Shown piece after piece: positions 32,768 through 39,327 of a stretch of DNA of 48,515 bases. Under the pieces are notes generated by a model. It saw nothing but the letters and a program-made list of their open reading frames with translations, was not told the origin of the DNA and ran no database searches. Source of the stretch: Bacteroidaceae bacterium (GTDB taxonomy: Bacteria; Bacteroidota; Bacteroidia; Bacteroidales; Bacteroidaceae). The stretch lies in the NCBI GenBank assembly GCA_017383485.1, contig JAFNXM010000010.1:1-48515 (forward strand), written 5' to 3'. The first letter of the stretch is position 1. The number at the start of each line of letters is the position of its first letter. A program made the position numbers and the translations under genes.

Positions 32768-33598
32768 CTACTTTCCGATATATTCGCCCAATACTTCGAT
32801 TTCGCCGGTCAAGGGGCGGGCTGCGTCGATGCAGAGGCGGTAGCGTGCATAGTCGTCGTAGGTCACGTCGACGTAGAACAGGTATTCCCACTCGCGGCCA
32901 ATGATGGGTAGGGATTGTATCTTGGTCAGGTTGATGCGATAGAAACTGAATATGCTCAGCACCTGGGAAAGCGACCCCTCTTCGTGCTTCAAGGCAAAGA
33001 CCAAACTACTCTTGTTCGTCTGTTGTACGTCGCGGTATTTGTCGGCCTTCCATTTGTCCGCCAGGATCAAGAAACGCGTGAAATTATGCTTATTGTCCTC
33101 GATCGATTCGCGCAGCACCTTCAGCCCATATCTTTCGGCGGCAGCTTTGTGGCAGATGGCAGCGTGGTGTTTTAACTGCTGTTCGGCAATCATCGCCGCA
33201 GCGCCTGCCGTGTCGTACGCCTCAACCACCTTCATCCCAGGGTGGCGCTCCAGATAACCACGGCATTGCATCAGGGCAACAGGGTGCGAATTGACCTCGT
33301 GAATGTCGCTCACGCCATCGTCGGGCAATGCGGCCAGACAGTGCTCGATGTGCAGTTTGTGTTCGCCGACTATAGTCATGCCGCTCTCGCGCAGGAGTTC
33401 GTAGTTGTGCAAGAGGCTACCCGCTATCGTATTTTCTATGGCCATCACGCCCACCACTTCATCGTCCGCCTTCATTTGTCGAAACAATGCCTCGAAGGTG
33501 TCGCAGCAGATCACGTCTGCTTGCTCCTCTGCAAAGTATTCGCTCGCGGCGATGTCGTGAAATGAACCTTTGATGCCTTGTATTGCTATCCTTGCCAT
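32768..33598 (-). CDS. pheA: Prephenate dehydratase with ACT domain
   Basis: A 276-residue enzyme that converts prephenate to phenylpyruvate. The catalytic domain opens with AIQGIKGSFHDIAA (pattern G-x-x-G-S-x-x), has ENTIAGSL near residue 55 and the conserved T-R-F in NFTRFLIL (about residues 170-177). A C-terminal ACT domain follows (about 190-270): SSLVFALKHEEGSLSQVLSIFS and then KIQSLPIIGREWEYLFYVD, where the usual E-S-R-P is replaced by Q-S-L-P. First structural gene of the operon, preceded by a Phe/Tyr-rich leader and hairpin that suggest attenuation. Free-standing, with no fused mutase. Confidence 0.94.
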   Translation of the reverse strand: MARIAIQGIKGSFHDIAASEYFAEEQADVICCDTFEALFRQMKADDEVVGVMAIENTIAGSLLHNYELLRESGMTIVGEHKLHIEHCLAALPDDGVSDIHEVNSHPVALMQCRGYLERHPGMKVVEAYDTAGAAAMIAEQQLKHHAAICHKAAAERYGLKVLRESIEDNKHNFTRFLILADKWKADKYRDVQQTNKSSLVFALKHEEGSLSQVLSIFSFYRINLTKIQSLPIIGREWEYLFYVDVTYDDYARYRLCIDAARPLTGEIEVLGEYIGK

Positions 33599-33604
33599 GT
33601 TTTG

Positions 33605-33735
33605 AACGTTTAAGGGTTGAAAGATGAACGTAGAGGGTTTGACGTTTAGCGACGAACGACTAATGTTTAATGATTAACGATTAGTGTTTAACGATGAACA
33701 TTCAACGTTTAGCGAAGAATGTCCCACGATGAGCA
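33605..33735. repeat. Degenerate word-repeat tract (TTTAACGATGAAC / TTAATGATTAACG)
   Basis: Between the attenuator hairpin and pheA, about 130 bases are built from variants of GTTTAACGATGAACATT and TTAATGATTAACGATTAG. As mRNA leader this would be largely unstructured. A purine-rich block (minus strand GAGAGAGGAGAAAGGAGAGGAGG) lies at about 33743-33766. Confidence 0.6.
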
Positions 33736-33775
33736 TTTAGCGCCTCCTCTCCTTTCTCCTCTCTCTATTATTGCA

Positions 33776-33809
33776 AACATCCCGCAGCTGTCATTCAGAG
33801 CGGGATGTT
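33776..33809 (-). terminator. Attenuator hairpin in the pheA operon leader
   Basis: Minus-strand AACATCCCGC and GCGGGATGTT (33800-33809 and 33776-33785) form a perfect 10-bp G+C-rich stem with a 14-base loop, followed by TTGCAATAATAG (a poor U-run). Its 5' half contains CGCUCU (33797-33802), which can pair instead with AGAGCG (33860-33865) near the end of the leader peptide reading frame. That alternative would dissolve the terminator. Confidence 0.6.
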
Positions 33810-33846
33810 GTGCATATTCTTTTCGATTGTTTGTCGTGTCTTTTAA

Positions 33847-33915
33847 TCACAAATCACCTCGCTCTACCTGTCCGGTAAAGTAACCCAAAAAGTAAAACTT
33901 CTGCTTCGCTGTCAT
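33847..33915 (-). CDS. Phe/Tyr-rich leader peptide of the pheA operon
   Basis: A 22-codon reading frame on the minus strand. It starts ATG ACA GCG AAG CAG and contains TTT TAC TTT TTG GGT TAC TTT, encoding KFYFLGYFT: three phenylalanine and two tyrosine codons within seven. It lies 33 bases past a well-formed promoter and 38 bases before the start of a stable hairpin, upstream of pheA, the aminotransferase, DAHP synthase-mutase and tyrA genes. This is the classic layout of ribosome-mediated transcription attenuation, as in E. coli pheA: starvation for charged tRNA-Phe or tRNA-Tyr stalls the ribosome on these codons and favours the antiterminator. It is seen directly in sequence; the mechanism is inferred. 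A chance short frame is the alternative. Confidence 0.72.
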   Translation of the reverse strand: MTAKQKFYFLGYFTGQVERGDL

Positions 33916-33947
33916 AGTAATAGCGTTGATGATTGATGATTTGCTGA

Positions 33948-33978
33948 CAAAAGTAGTAAATGGATTTATATCTGCAAA
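33948..33978 (-). promoter_or_regulatory. Promoter of the pheA-tyrA operon
   Basis: Minus-strand TTTG (33975-33978) and TACTTTTG (33948-33955) are separated by 19 bases. Transcription would start near 33940, leaving about 25 bases before the leader peptide ATG. Confidence 0.78.
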
Positions 33979-34121
33979 TATTTTCTGCGAAAAAGTTGCA
34001 AAAAGTCATATTTTTGATTGGTCGGGGCTTCTTGTGAGCGGAATATGATACCTTATTATATATAGGGGAAAATGTCCCTGTCTTCTGTCTTTAGATAAAA
34101 GTGAAAAAACTTCAGAAGTCG

Positions 34122-34152
34122 TTTGCTTTGAGTGGATAAATAGGTATATTTG
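34122..34152 (+). promoter_or_regulatory. Promoter of the FISUMP protein gene
   Basis: TTTG (34122-34125) and TATATTTG (34145-34152) are spaced by 19 bases. The ATG at 34169 follows after only 16 bases, giving a very short leader. Confidence 0.7.
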
Positions 34153-34168
34153 CGAAAAAATATACTTC

Positions 34169-35089
34169 ATGAAAATATTAAAATACATACACCTTCTTCT
34201 ATTGATCCTATTTCCACTCTCCCTGGTGGCGCAGTCTTCCGTATCCAACGTACGAGCTATCCAGGAGGGTAGCAATGTCGTTTTGCTCTATGATCTCTCC
34301 AAGGATGCAGAGATTAGTCAAGTCAAGATAGATATCGATGGTCAAAGTAGAGTGCTACCTATGTCGAGTCTTTCCGGCGATGTGGGCAAGAAAGTATTGC
34401 AAGGTAAGGACAGACGCATTGTCTATAATGTTTTGGGGAATTATAAAGATAGCTTGAGCAGTGACAATGTGTGTTTCGTGGTAGAAGATGTTGTGTTATA
34501 TCATAAAGGTCATGCCTACGTCGACCTTGGTCTCAGTGTCAAGTGGGCAACATGTAATGTCGGTGCCTCAAAGCCTGAGGACTATGGCGACTATTTTGCT
34601 TGGGGGGAAACAAAACCGAAATCCGATTATAGTAGGAGTACCTATAAATGGCGTAAAGGTGATGATAATTTGACTAAATATTGCACTGATGGCAATTACG
34701 GCATCGTTGACAATAGGACACAATTAGCACTTTCCGATGATGCTGCCCGTGCCAATTGGGGTGGTAGTTGGCGTATGCCTACTTCTGATGAAACGATTGA
34801 ATTGATGGATATGTGCATTTGGGACTGGATTACGCAGAATGGAGTAAAAGGTTACAAAGTAACTAGCAAGGTAAATGGTAACAGTATCTTCTTGCCAGCA
34901 ACTGGCTACTTCTACAGTAGCAGTCTGTACTACCCCGGTTCGACTGGCTTCTACTGGTCAAGTTCGCTCTGCGCTGGCTACCCAAATGGTGCGATGTGTG
35001 TGCGCTTTAATCCCATTGGTTCCGGTCAAGTGGGCTGGGACTTCAACACTCGCAGTGATGGACGATCCGTGCGACCAGTCTGCCCTTAG
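34169..35089 (+). CDS. Exported FISUMP-domain protein
   Basis: A 306-residue protein with a signal peptide (MKILKYIHLLLLILFPLSLVAQ). Residues ~25-105 form a beta domain (VRAIQEGSNVVLLYDLSKDAEIS) common before FISUMP modules. Residues ~115-306 are a Fibrobacter succinogenes major paralogous domain: YVDLGLSVKWATCNVGA, DYFAWGET, GGSWRMPTSDE, and a C-terminal FYWSSS ... GRSVRPVC. The fold is probably C-type-lectin-like. These proteins are surface or secreted in Bacteroidetes; ligands are unknown. There are four Cys in the module that could form disulfides. Monocistronic, with its own promoter and a strong terminator. Confidence 0.88.
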   Translation: MKILKYIHLLLLILFPLSLVAQSSVSNVRAIQEGSNVVLLYDLSKDAEISQVKIDIDGQSRVLPMSSLSGDVGKKVLQGKDRRIVYNVLGNYKDSLSSDNVCFVVEDVVLYHKGHAYVDLGLSVKWATCNVGASKPEDYGDYFAWGETKPKSDYSRSTYKWRKGDDNLTKYCTDGNYGIVDNRTQLALSDDAARANWGGSWRMPTSDETIELMDMCIWDWITQNGVKGYKVTSKVNGNSIFLPATGYFYSSSLYYPGSTGFYWSSSLCAGYPNGAMCVRFNPIGSGQVGWDFNTRSDGRSVRPVCP

Positions 35090-35102
35090 AATTTACTCTT
35101 TA

Positions 35103-35112
35103 CCCCCCCCCC
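35103..35112 (+). repeat. Homopolymeric C10 tract
   Basis: Ten consecutive C residues, 13 bases past the FISUMP stop codon and before its terminator. Such tracts slip in replication and in sequencing, so its true length may differ. It lies outside any coding region I support. Confidence 0.8.
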
Positions 35113-35130
35113 AACGGTTGACAATAAATA

Positions 35131-35192
35131 AAATCGCAAGGCATTTAGAATAGTCTGCAGTATTTGCAGATGCTCTGAATGCCTTGCGATTT
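35131..35192 (+). terminator. Compound terminator of the FISUMP gene
   Basis: An 18-bp stem (35131-35148 with 35175-35192, one G-T pair) carries an inner hairpin TCTGCA/TGCAGA (35154-35170). TTGTTGGCT follows. The left side is preceded by A-rich sequence, so it could also act on the other strand. Confidence 0.7.
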
Positions 35193-35280
35193 GTTGGCTC
35201 AAAACAGACAACCCAAGTCAGGAGGCGGTGAGTGATGCTAAAATATGGCAGTATTCTGACAATGTTTCATCCCTTTGTTG

Positions 35281-35288
35281 TATCTTTG
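35281..35288 (+). promoter_or_regulatory. -7 box of the thioesterase-aroB unit
   Basis: TATCTTTG, a perfect TAnnTTTG match, 23 bases before the ATG at 35312. It lies downstream of an in-frame ATG at 35228 and so excludes that start. Confidence 0.6.
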
Positions 35289-35311
35289 CCAATCAATATA
35301 AACAAGTGAAT

Positions 35312-35758
35312 ATGAAACAGACTTTGATGATACCGCCCGCAGAAAGGGTGGACGGATGGCGCAGGTTGCCCATCCAAATCCGATTTAACGATGTGGATCG
35401 CTATGGCCATGTGAATAATAATTCGTATTTCTCCTACTACGATTTGGGTAAGGAGGAATACCTGAACAATGTGCTTACTACCGATTATTTCGAAAAAGAT
35501 ATTGTGCCCGTGGTGGCAAGTATCAATGCTGATTTTATCGCGCCTATCTTCTATGGCGATAATATTGTGGTGGAAACCCGCGTGTCGAGAGTAGGCAATA
35601 AGAGTTTCACGCTGGAGCAACGCGCCGTGAATGTGAAGAACGGCATGGTGGTGTGCAAGTGCAACACTGTGATGGTGTGCTTCTCGCTCAGCACACAACT
35701 GTCGGCAGAAATACCTGCAAAATATCGTGCGGCTTTTGAACAAGAGATGAATGCTTAA
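35312..35758 (+). CDS. Acyl-CoA thioesterase, hot-dog fold (4HBT family)
   Basis: A 148-residue protein. The family motif is IQIRFNDVDRYGHVNNNSYFSYYDLGKEEYL (residues ~20-50), containing the catalytic Asp in R-F-x-D-x-D-x-x-G-H-V-N-N. A hydrophobic strand pattern VVETRVSRVGNKSFTLEQ follows. It should hydrolyse an acyl-CoA or acyl-ACP thioester in the cytoplasm, as YbgC/FadM-type enzymes do; the substrate is unknown. It lies 81 bases upstream of aroB. Start at 35312 (MKQTLMIPPAERVDGW) because the -7 box lies beyond the other candidate. Confidence 0.88.
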   Translation: MKQTLMIPPAERVDGWRRLPIQIRFNDVDRYGHVNNNSYFSYYDLGKEEYLNNVLTTDYFEKDIVPVVASINADFIAPIFYGDNIVVETRVSRVGNKSFTLEQRAVNVKNGMVVCKCNTVMVCFSLSTQLSAEIPAKYRAAFEQEMNA

Positions 35759-35838
35759 TCATTCAACACTTATCTCTCCTCTCTCAACCTTCCTCTCTCA
35801 ACTTTCAACTCTCCTCTCTAACCTTTCCCCTTTCCCAC
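35759..35838. repeat. Degenerate word-repeat spacer (CTCTCAACTTT / CTCCTCTC)
   Basis: Pyrimidine-rich variants of CTCTCCTCTCTCAACTTTCAA between the thioesterase gene and aroB. No gene or hairpin, so the two genes are probably co-transcribed. Confidence 0.6.
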
Positions 35839-35839
35839 A

Positions 35840-36886
35840 ATGAGTGTAATCTATGTAGACCAATGGTGCGACGCTCTGCCCAAGATGTGGCAGGCAGTAG
35901 GTCAGACGCCCGACAAAATATTCGTACTGACGGACGAAATGACGCGTGTGCATTGTCGTTCGCGCTTGCCCATAAGTGGCGAGGACGTCGTAGAAATCTG
36001 TATACCCCAGGGCGACGAGAATAAAACCCTGACTACGCTGTCTGGCGTGTGGGAGAAACTGACACACCATGGCGCCACACGTCATTCGCTCCTGATCTGT
36101 TTGGGCGGAGGCGTAGTGACAGACCTTGGTGGATTTGCTGCAGCAGCGTTCAAGCGAGGCATTCCTTTCGTCAATGTGCCGACTACGTTGCTGGCGATGG
36201 TTGATGCTGCGGTGGGCGGAAAGACAGGCATAAACTTTGCAGGACTGAAGAACGAGGTCGGTGCATTTTGCCCGGCACGTGCAGTGATGGTGGACGCAGG
36301 GATGCTCGGCACGTTGTCGCACGAGAACGTCTGCTCGGGATTTGCAGAAATGCTGAAACACTCACTCCTGGGTAGTGTGGAGATGTGGGCCGAACATGTA
36401 TCGTGCGACCCGAATGATGTGGACGAAAAGGTAATGGCGCGTATGATCCGACAAAGTATCGAGGTGAAAGCACACGTTGTCGCGCAGGATCCTACAGAAC
36501 GCGGACTGCGCAAATGTCTAAACCTCGGACACACGCTGGGGCATGCTTTTGAAAGTTTGGCTCTGGAAAAGGGGCAGCCCGTCTTGCATGGTTATGCTGT
36601 GGCCTGGGGATTGGCAGGCGAACTCTATCTGAGCGAAAAACTGATGGGATTCCCTCTCGAACGAATGCGACAGACGGTGCGCTTCATCAAGGAAATCTAC
36701 GGCGATGTCCGTTTTGAATGCAAGGACTATGACACCCTGCTCGATTTTATCAGTCATGACAAGAAAAATGTGGGCAGTCGTGTGAACTTCTGCCTGCTGC
36801 GCGACATCGGACAGGTGGCTTTGGATATCCAGGTCAGCCGCGAGGATATCACAGATGCTTTCGATTTCCTGCGCGAAGGATTTTGA
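35840..36886 (+). CDS. aroB: 3-dehydroquinate synthase
   Basis: A 348-residue NAD-dependent enzyme, second step of the shikimate pathway (DAHP to 3-dehydroquinate). Motifs: GDENKTLTTLSGVWE (54-68), LGGGVVTDLGGFAAA (88-102; NAD site), VPTTLLAMVDAAVGGKTGIN (about 113-132, with the catalytic lysine in G-G-K-T-G-I-N), NLGHTLGHAFE (about 227-237, zinc histidines) and HGYAVAWG (about 247-254). Full length. It feeds the aromatic operon at 29531-33598 on the other strand, and is followed 37 bases later by the redox membrane gene. Confidence 0.95.
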   Translation: MSVIYVDQWCDALPKMWQAVGQTPDKIFVLTDEMTRVHCRSRLPISGEDVVEICIPQGDENKTLTTLSGVWEKLTHHGATRHSLLICLGGGVVTDLGGFAAAAFKRGIPFVNVPTTLLAMVDAAVGGKTGINFAGLKNEVGAFCPARAVMVDAGMLGTLSHENVCSGFAEMLKHSLLGSVEMWAEHVSCDPNDVDEKVMARMIRQSIEVKAHVVAQDPTERGLRKCLNLGHTLGHAFESLALEKGQPVLHGYAVAWGLAGELYLSEKLMGFPLERMRQTVRFIKEIYGDVRFECKDYDTLLDFISHDKKNVGSRVNFCLLRDIGQVALDIQVSREDITDAFDFLREGF

Positions 36887-36922
36887 GTTTTAAAATAAAA
36901 GACCTATACAATATAAATATAT

Positions 36923-38176
36923 ATGTACAAGCAAAAATGGTTTGGTCGCGTGATGCAGGTGCTTGATGCGTGCCTGTCCATCGCTTTGCCCGTGCTGATG
37001 CTCGTTGCAGCAGCCGTGTGGAGTGGTGCGTTGGGCGGCCGTCCCCTGGTGGCCGAGACCCCAACTGCTGATGAAACTTCGGCAGAAGCAGTGACCTTGC
37101 TCCAGAGTGAAATGAAAGCGATGGGGTGGGGCGATTGCTTGGTGCAACAAGTAGACTCCGTGACCTGGCAAGTGGTGGAAAACGAAGGAGGCACGGCGCG
37201 CGCACAATGGATCAGTAGCCAGAAAATAGCGACCGACGTGCAGGGCTTTGCCGGAGCGACACCTGTCTGCCTGATGCTCTCGCCCGAAGGGAAAATATTG
37301 AAAGTCGTGCCACAAGAGCACGCCGAGACCAAAGACTATTTTGACGAGGCGTGGCAGCATATTTTGCCACAGTGCGAGGGTAAGACCTTGGCCGAACTTG
37401 ATGCTGAGAAAATTGACGGAATGACTGGCGCGACCTATACTTCCCAGTCGCTGATCAAAAACATCAACGCCGTGAAGACACATTGGAGTCAAGCAGAGCA
37501 AGGCACCGAGCAACCATGGAATTTCGGTTGGAAACACGCCGCCCTGCTATTGACGCTGTTGGTCGGTGGCGTAGTGGCGTGGATGAAACGCAAAGCGCCC
37601 TGGATGCGTATCATTGTATTAGTGCTCAATGTCGGCGTAGTAGGGGTGTGGACTGGTTCATATTTGTCCTTGTCCCAACTCCTCGGCTGGATGGAGCACG
37701 GCTGGGTACTCGCTATGGCTTATCCCGCCATTTTGGTGCTAAGTGTATCGCTGTTGATGCCTTTGCTCGGTAAGCGCAAATACTATTGCAATTGGATTTG
37801 CCCCTATGGTAGCGCGCAGGAACTATTGGGAAAATTGCCCGTGCCAAAGGTTGAAATATCCAAACGTGGAGCCGAGTGGATGACGTGGATACGCCGCGTT
37901 TGTTTCGGTACATTGTTTGTCCTGTTGTGGATGGGCGTGGGGCGCGATGTCTTAGGTTATGAACCCTTCTCCTTGTTCCAACCCCAGGCTGCAGCACCTG
38001 CTGTGTTGATCATCTCAGGTATGATATTGCTCAGTTCGCTCTTTGTGCACCGCCCCTGGTGCAGATGTTTCTGCCCATTGGGCGAATTGATGGATATGGC
38101 GAATCCTTCGGTCAGAAGTAAGGGAAAAGTGTCGCAATGTGAAACAAAAATAAAAGAAGATCAAGATGGAAAGTAA
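36923..38176 (+). CDS. Membrane FMN-binding / polyferredoxin-type electron-transfer protein (NosR/NapH-like)
   Basis: A 417-residue polytopic protein. One N-terminal membrane segment (about 14-36) is followed by a periplasmic FMN-binding domain (about 55-190) with DGMTGATYTS; Thr168 or Thr171 in this S/T-G-A-T context is where ApbE-type enzymes attach FMN. Then come about five helices and two cysteine clusters on the cytoplasmic side: Cys289-x3-Cys293-Pro and Cys380-x-Cys382-x-Cys384-Pro, the C-x-x-x-C-P signature of NapH/NosR membrane ferredoxin domains. No soluble C-x2-C-x2-C-x3-C 4Fe-4S pair is present. It should pass electrons across the membrane. It overlaps the nitroreductase gene by 11 bases, so the two act together. 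Substrate unknown. Confidence 0.85.
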   Translation: MYKQKWFGRVMQVLDACLSIALPVLMLVAAAVWSGALGGRPLVAETPTADETSAEAVTLLQSEMKAMGWGDCLVQQVDSVTWQVVENEGGTARAQWISSQKIATDVQGFAGATPVCLMLSPEGKILKVVPQEHAETKDYFDEAWQHILPQCEGKTLAELDAEKIDGMTGATYTSQSLIKNINAVKTHWSQAEQGTEQPWNFGWKHAALLLTLLVGGVVAWMKRKAPWMRIIVLVLNVGVVGVWTGSYLSLSQLLGWMEHGWVLAMAYPAILVLSVSLLMPLLGKRKYYCNWICPYGSAQELLGKLPVPKVEISKRGAEWMTWIRRVCFGTLFVLLWMGVGRDVLGYEPFSLFQPQAAAPAVLIISGMILLSSLFVHRPWCRCFCPLGELMDMANPSVRSKGKVSQCETKIKEDQDGK

Positions 38177-38804
38177 ATATAAATTTGTCAGTGTCATCCT
38201 GGCGTTGGCGCTGGTAGCGAGTCTCTCGCGCCTGGTGTACGTGGTCAGTGCTGATGCGGACAAGGTGGAGCAAACTGCAGATGCCAAGTCGGTCGTATGG
38301 CAGATTATCATGTCTCGCAAGAGCGTGCGCAGTTATACCGATCAGCCCATCAGTCGCGAGCAAATCGACACCTTGTTGCGTGCCGCCATGGCCGCACCTT
38401 CGGGCAAAGATATGCGCCCGTGGAAATTCCTGGTTCTGGACGATTCGCTCGCCATCAAAGATTTTGCAGCCAAGGTGCCCCGTGCGAAGATGTTGGCCGA
38501 GGCTAAGGCGGTGGTGGTAGTCTGTGGTGATATGACGGTGACGGGCGACGACGGCAAACCTTCATACAGTTGGGTGCTGGACTGCTCATTGGCGTCCGAA
38601 AACCTCCTGCTCATGGCCGAGGCTATGGGTCTGGGTGCAGTGTGGGTGAGTGTGCATCCACGCGAAGAACGTATCCAGGAAGTGCGCCAAGCATTGAATC
38701 TGCCCGAACATCTGATGCCGCTCAATATCATTCCTCTCGGATATCCAAAGGGTGATGCAAAGCCCAAGGATAAATACAACGAAGATAATATATTATACTG
38801 GTAA
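38166..38804 (+). CDS. Membrane-anchored nitroreductase-family flavoprotein
   Basis: A 212-residue protein. Residues 8-30 form an N-terminal membrane segment (YKFVSVILALALVASLSRLVYVV) after a basic start, predicting a periplasmic catalytic domain. The domain shows nitroreductase text: IMSRKSVRSYTDQPISREQID (residues ~48-68; pattern R-x-S-x-R-x-Y/F), AMAAPSGKDMRPWKFLV (79-95), and GLGAVWVS near 153-160 for FMN binding. Most relatives are soluble and cytoplasmic; export is unusual. Overlap with the upstream FMN/Fe-S membrane protein (11 bases) suggests it receives electrons from that partner rather than from cytoplasmic NAD(P)H. A terminator follows. Confidence 0.87.
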   Translation: MESKYKFVSVILALALVASLSRLVYVVSADADKVEQTADAKSVVWQIIMSRKSVRSYTDQPISREQIDTLLRAAMAAPSGKDMRPWKFLVLDDSLAIKDFAAKVPRAKMLAEAKAVVVVCGDMTVTGDDGKPSYSWVLDCSLASENLLLMAEAMGLGAVWVSVHPREERIQEVRQALNLPEHLMPLNIIPLGYPKGDAKPKDKYNEDNILYW

Positions 38805-38819
38805 ATTTTTACATTAAAG

Positions 38820-38867
38820 ACAACATCAGGCAACCCCCGAAATCAGAGGTTGCCTGATGTTGTTTTA
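38820..38867 (+). terminator. Terminator of the redox-pair unit
   Basis: ACAACATCAGGCAACC (38820-38835) and its exact complement (38848-38863) form a 16-bp stem; TTTTAT follows. Confidence 0.88.
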
Positions 38868-38947
38868 TGCGCCAAGGTTTATGAATTTTTAAGAAAGTTT
38901 ATGGATATTTAGGAAATGCATTAGGCTTTTGGGGCAGAGAGTAAATC

Positions 38948-39039
38948 CAATTTTCAACAAACCCAGGACTTTTTCAAATAAACCTAGACCTTTTTTTAAC
39001 GAGGCGTCGCGAAATTTTCACGAAGTCTTGACTTTTTTC
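38948..39039 (+). repeat. Dispersed 21-bp core repeat, copy 7, with duplicated left arm
   Basis: The core is at 38998-39018. Two left-arm units precede it (AACCCAGGACTTTTTC and AAACCTAGACCTTTTTTT), and the right arm is CACGAAGTCTTGACTTTTTTC. It lies past the terminator at 38820. The remainder of the 38805-39327 gap holds the hairpin at 39062 and a -7 box, and no gene I support. Confidence 0.8.
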
Positions 39040-39061
39040 ACCCGTAAAATAGACAAAAATA

Positions 39062-39093
39062 TGGGGAATTGCCAGTGTTTAGGCAACTCCCCA
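39062..39093 (-). terminator. Orphan terminator-like hairpin
   Basis: TGGGGAATTGCC (39062-39073) pairs with GGCAACTCCCCA (39082-39093), 11 of 12, over an 8-base loop. On the minus strand ATATTTTTG follows, like an intrinsic terminator, but no minus-strand gene lies before it. Confidence 0.5.
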
Positions 39094-39267
39094 CATTTCT
39101 ACCACAAAGATACAATTTTTTTTGCCAAGGTCCAAATCTGTGTTAACGGAGATTAACAATTGCTTTGCGCTGGTAGTTGGTGTCCGAAAAAGTACAATAT
39201 TGGGCGCGTGGAAGTCTTCTATATTATAAATATAGCAGATGATTCATCGCAATTAAAGATTTTTCGA

Positions 39268-39275
39268 TAACTTTG
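39268..39275 (+). promoter_or_regulatory. -7 box of mnmA
   Basis: TAACTTTG, a perfect TAnnTTTG match, 52 bases before the ATG. No -33 TTTG at usual spacing. Confidence 0.5.
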
Positions 39276-39327
39276 TACCTTTGTGGCGTGTGCGCGCCAG
39301 TGAACCCTTAAAAAAAGATACAACGAT

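Noticed and set aside
35103-35112. Phase-variable poly-C switch
   Set aside because: The tract lies after the stop codon and before a terminator; no gene start or frame depends on it.
36890-37537. Minus-strand frame of 215 codons
   Set aside because: Antisense shadow of the FMN-binding membrane protein; no motifs.
38929-39156. Plus-strand frame of 75 codons between the nitroreductase gene and mnmA
   Set aside because: It is composed mainly of the dispersed repeat and a hairpin; no coding signature.
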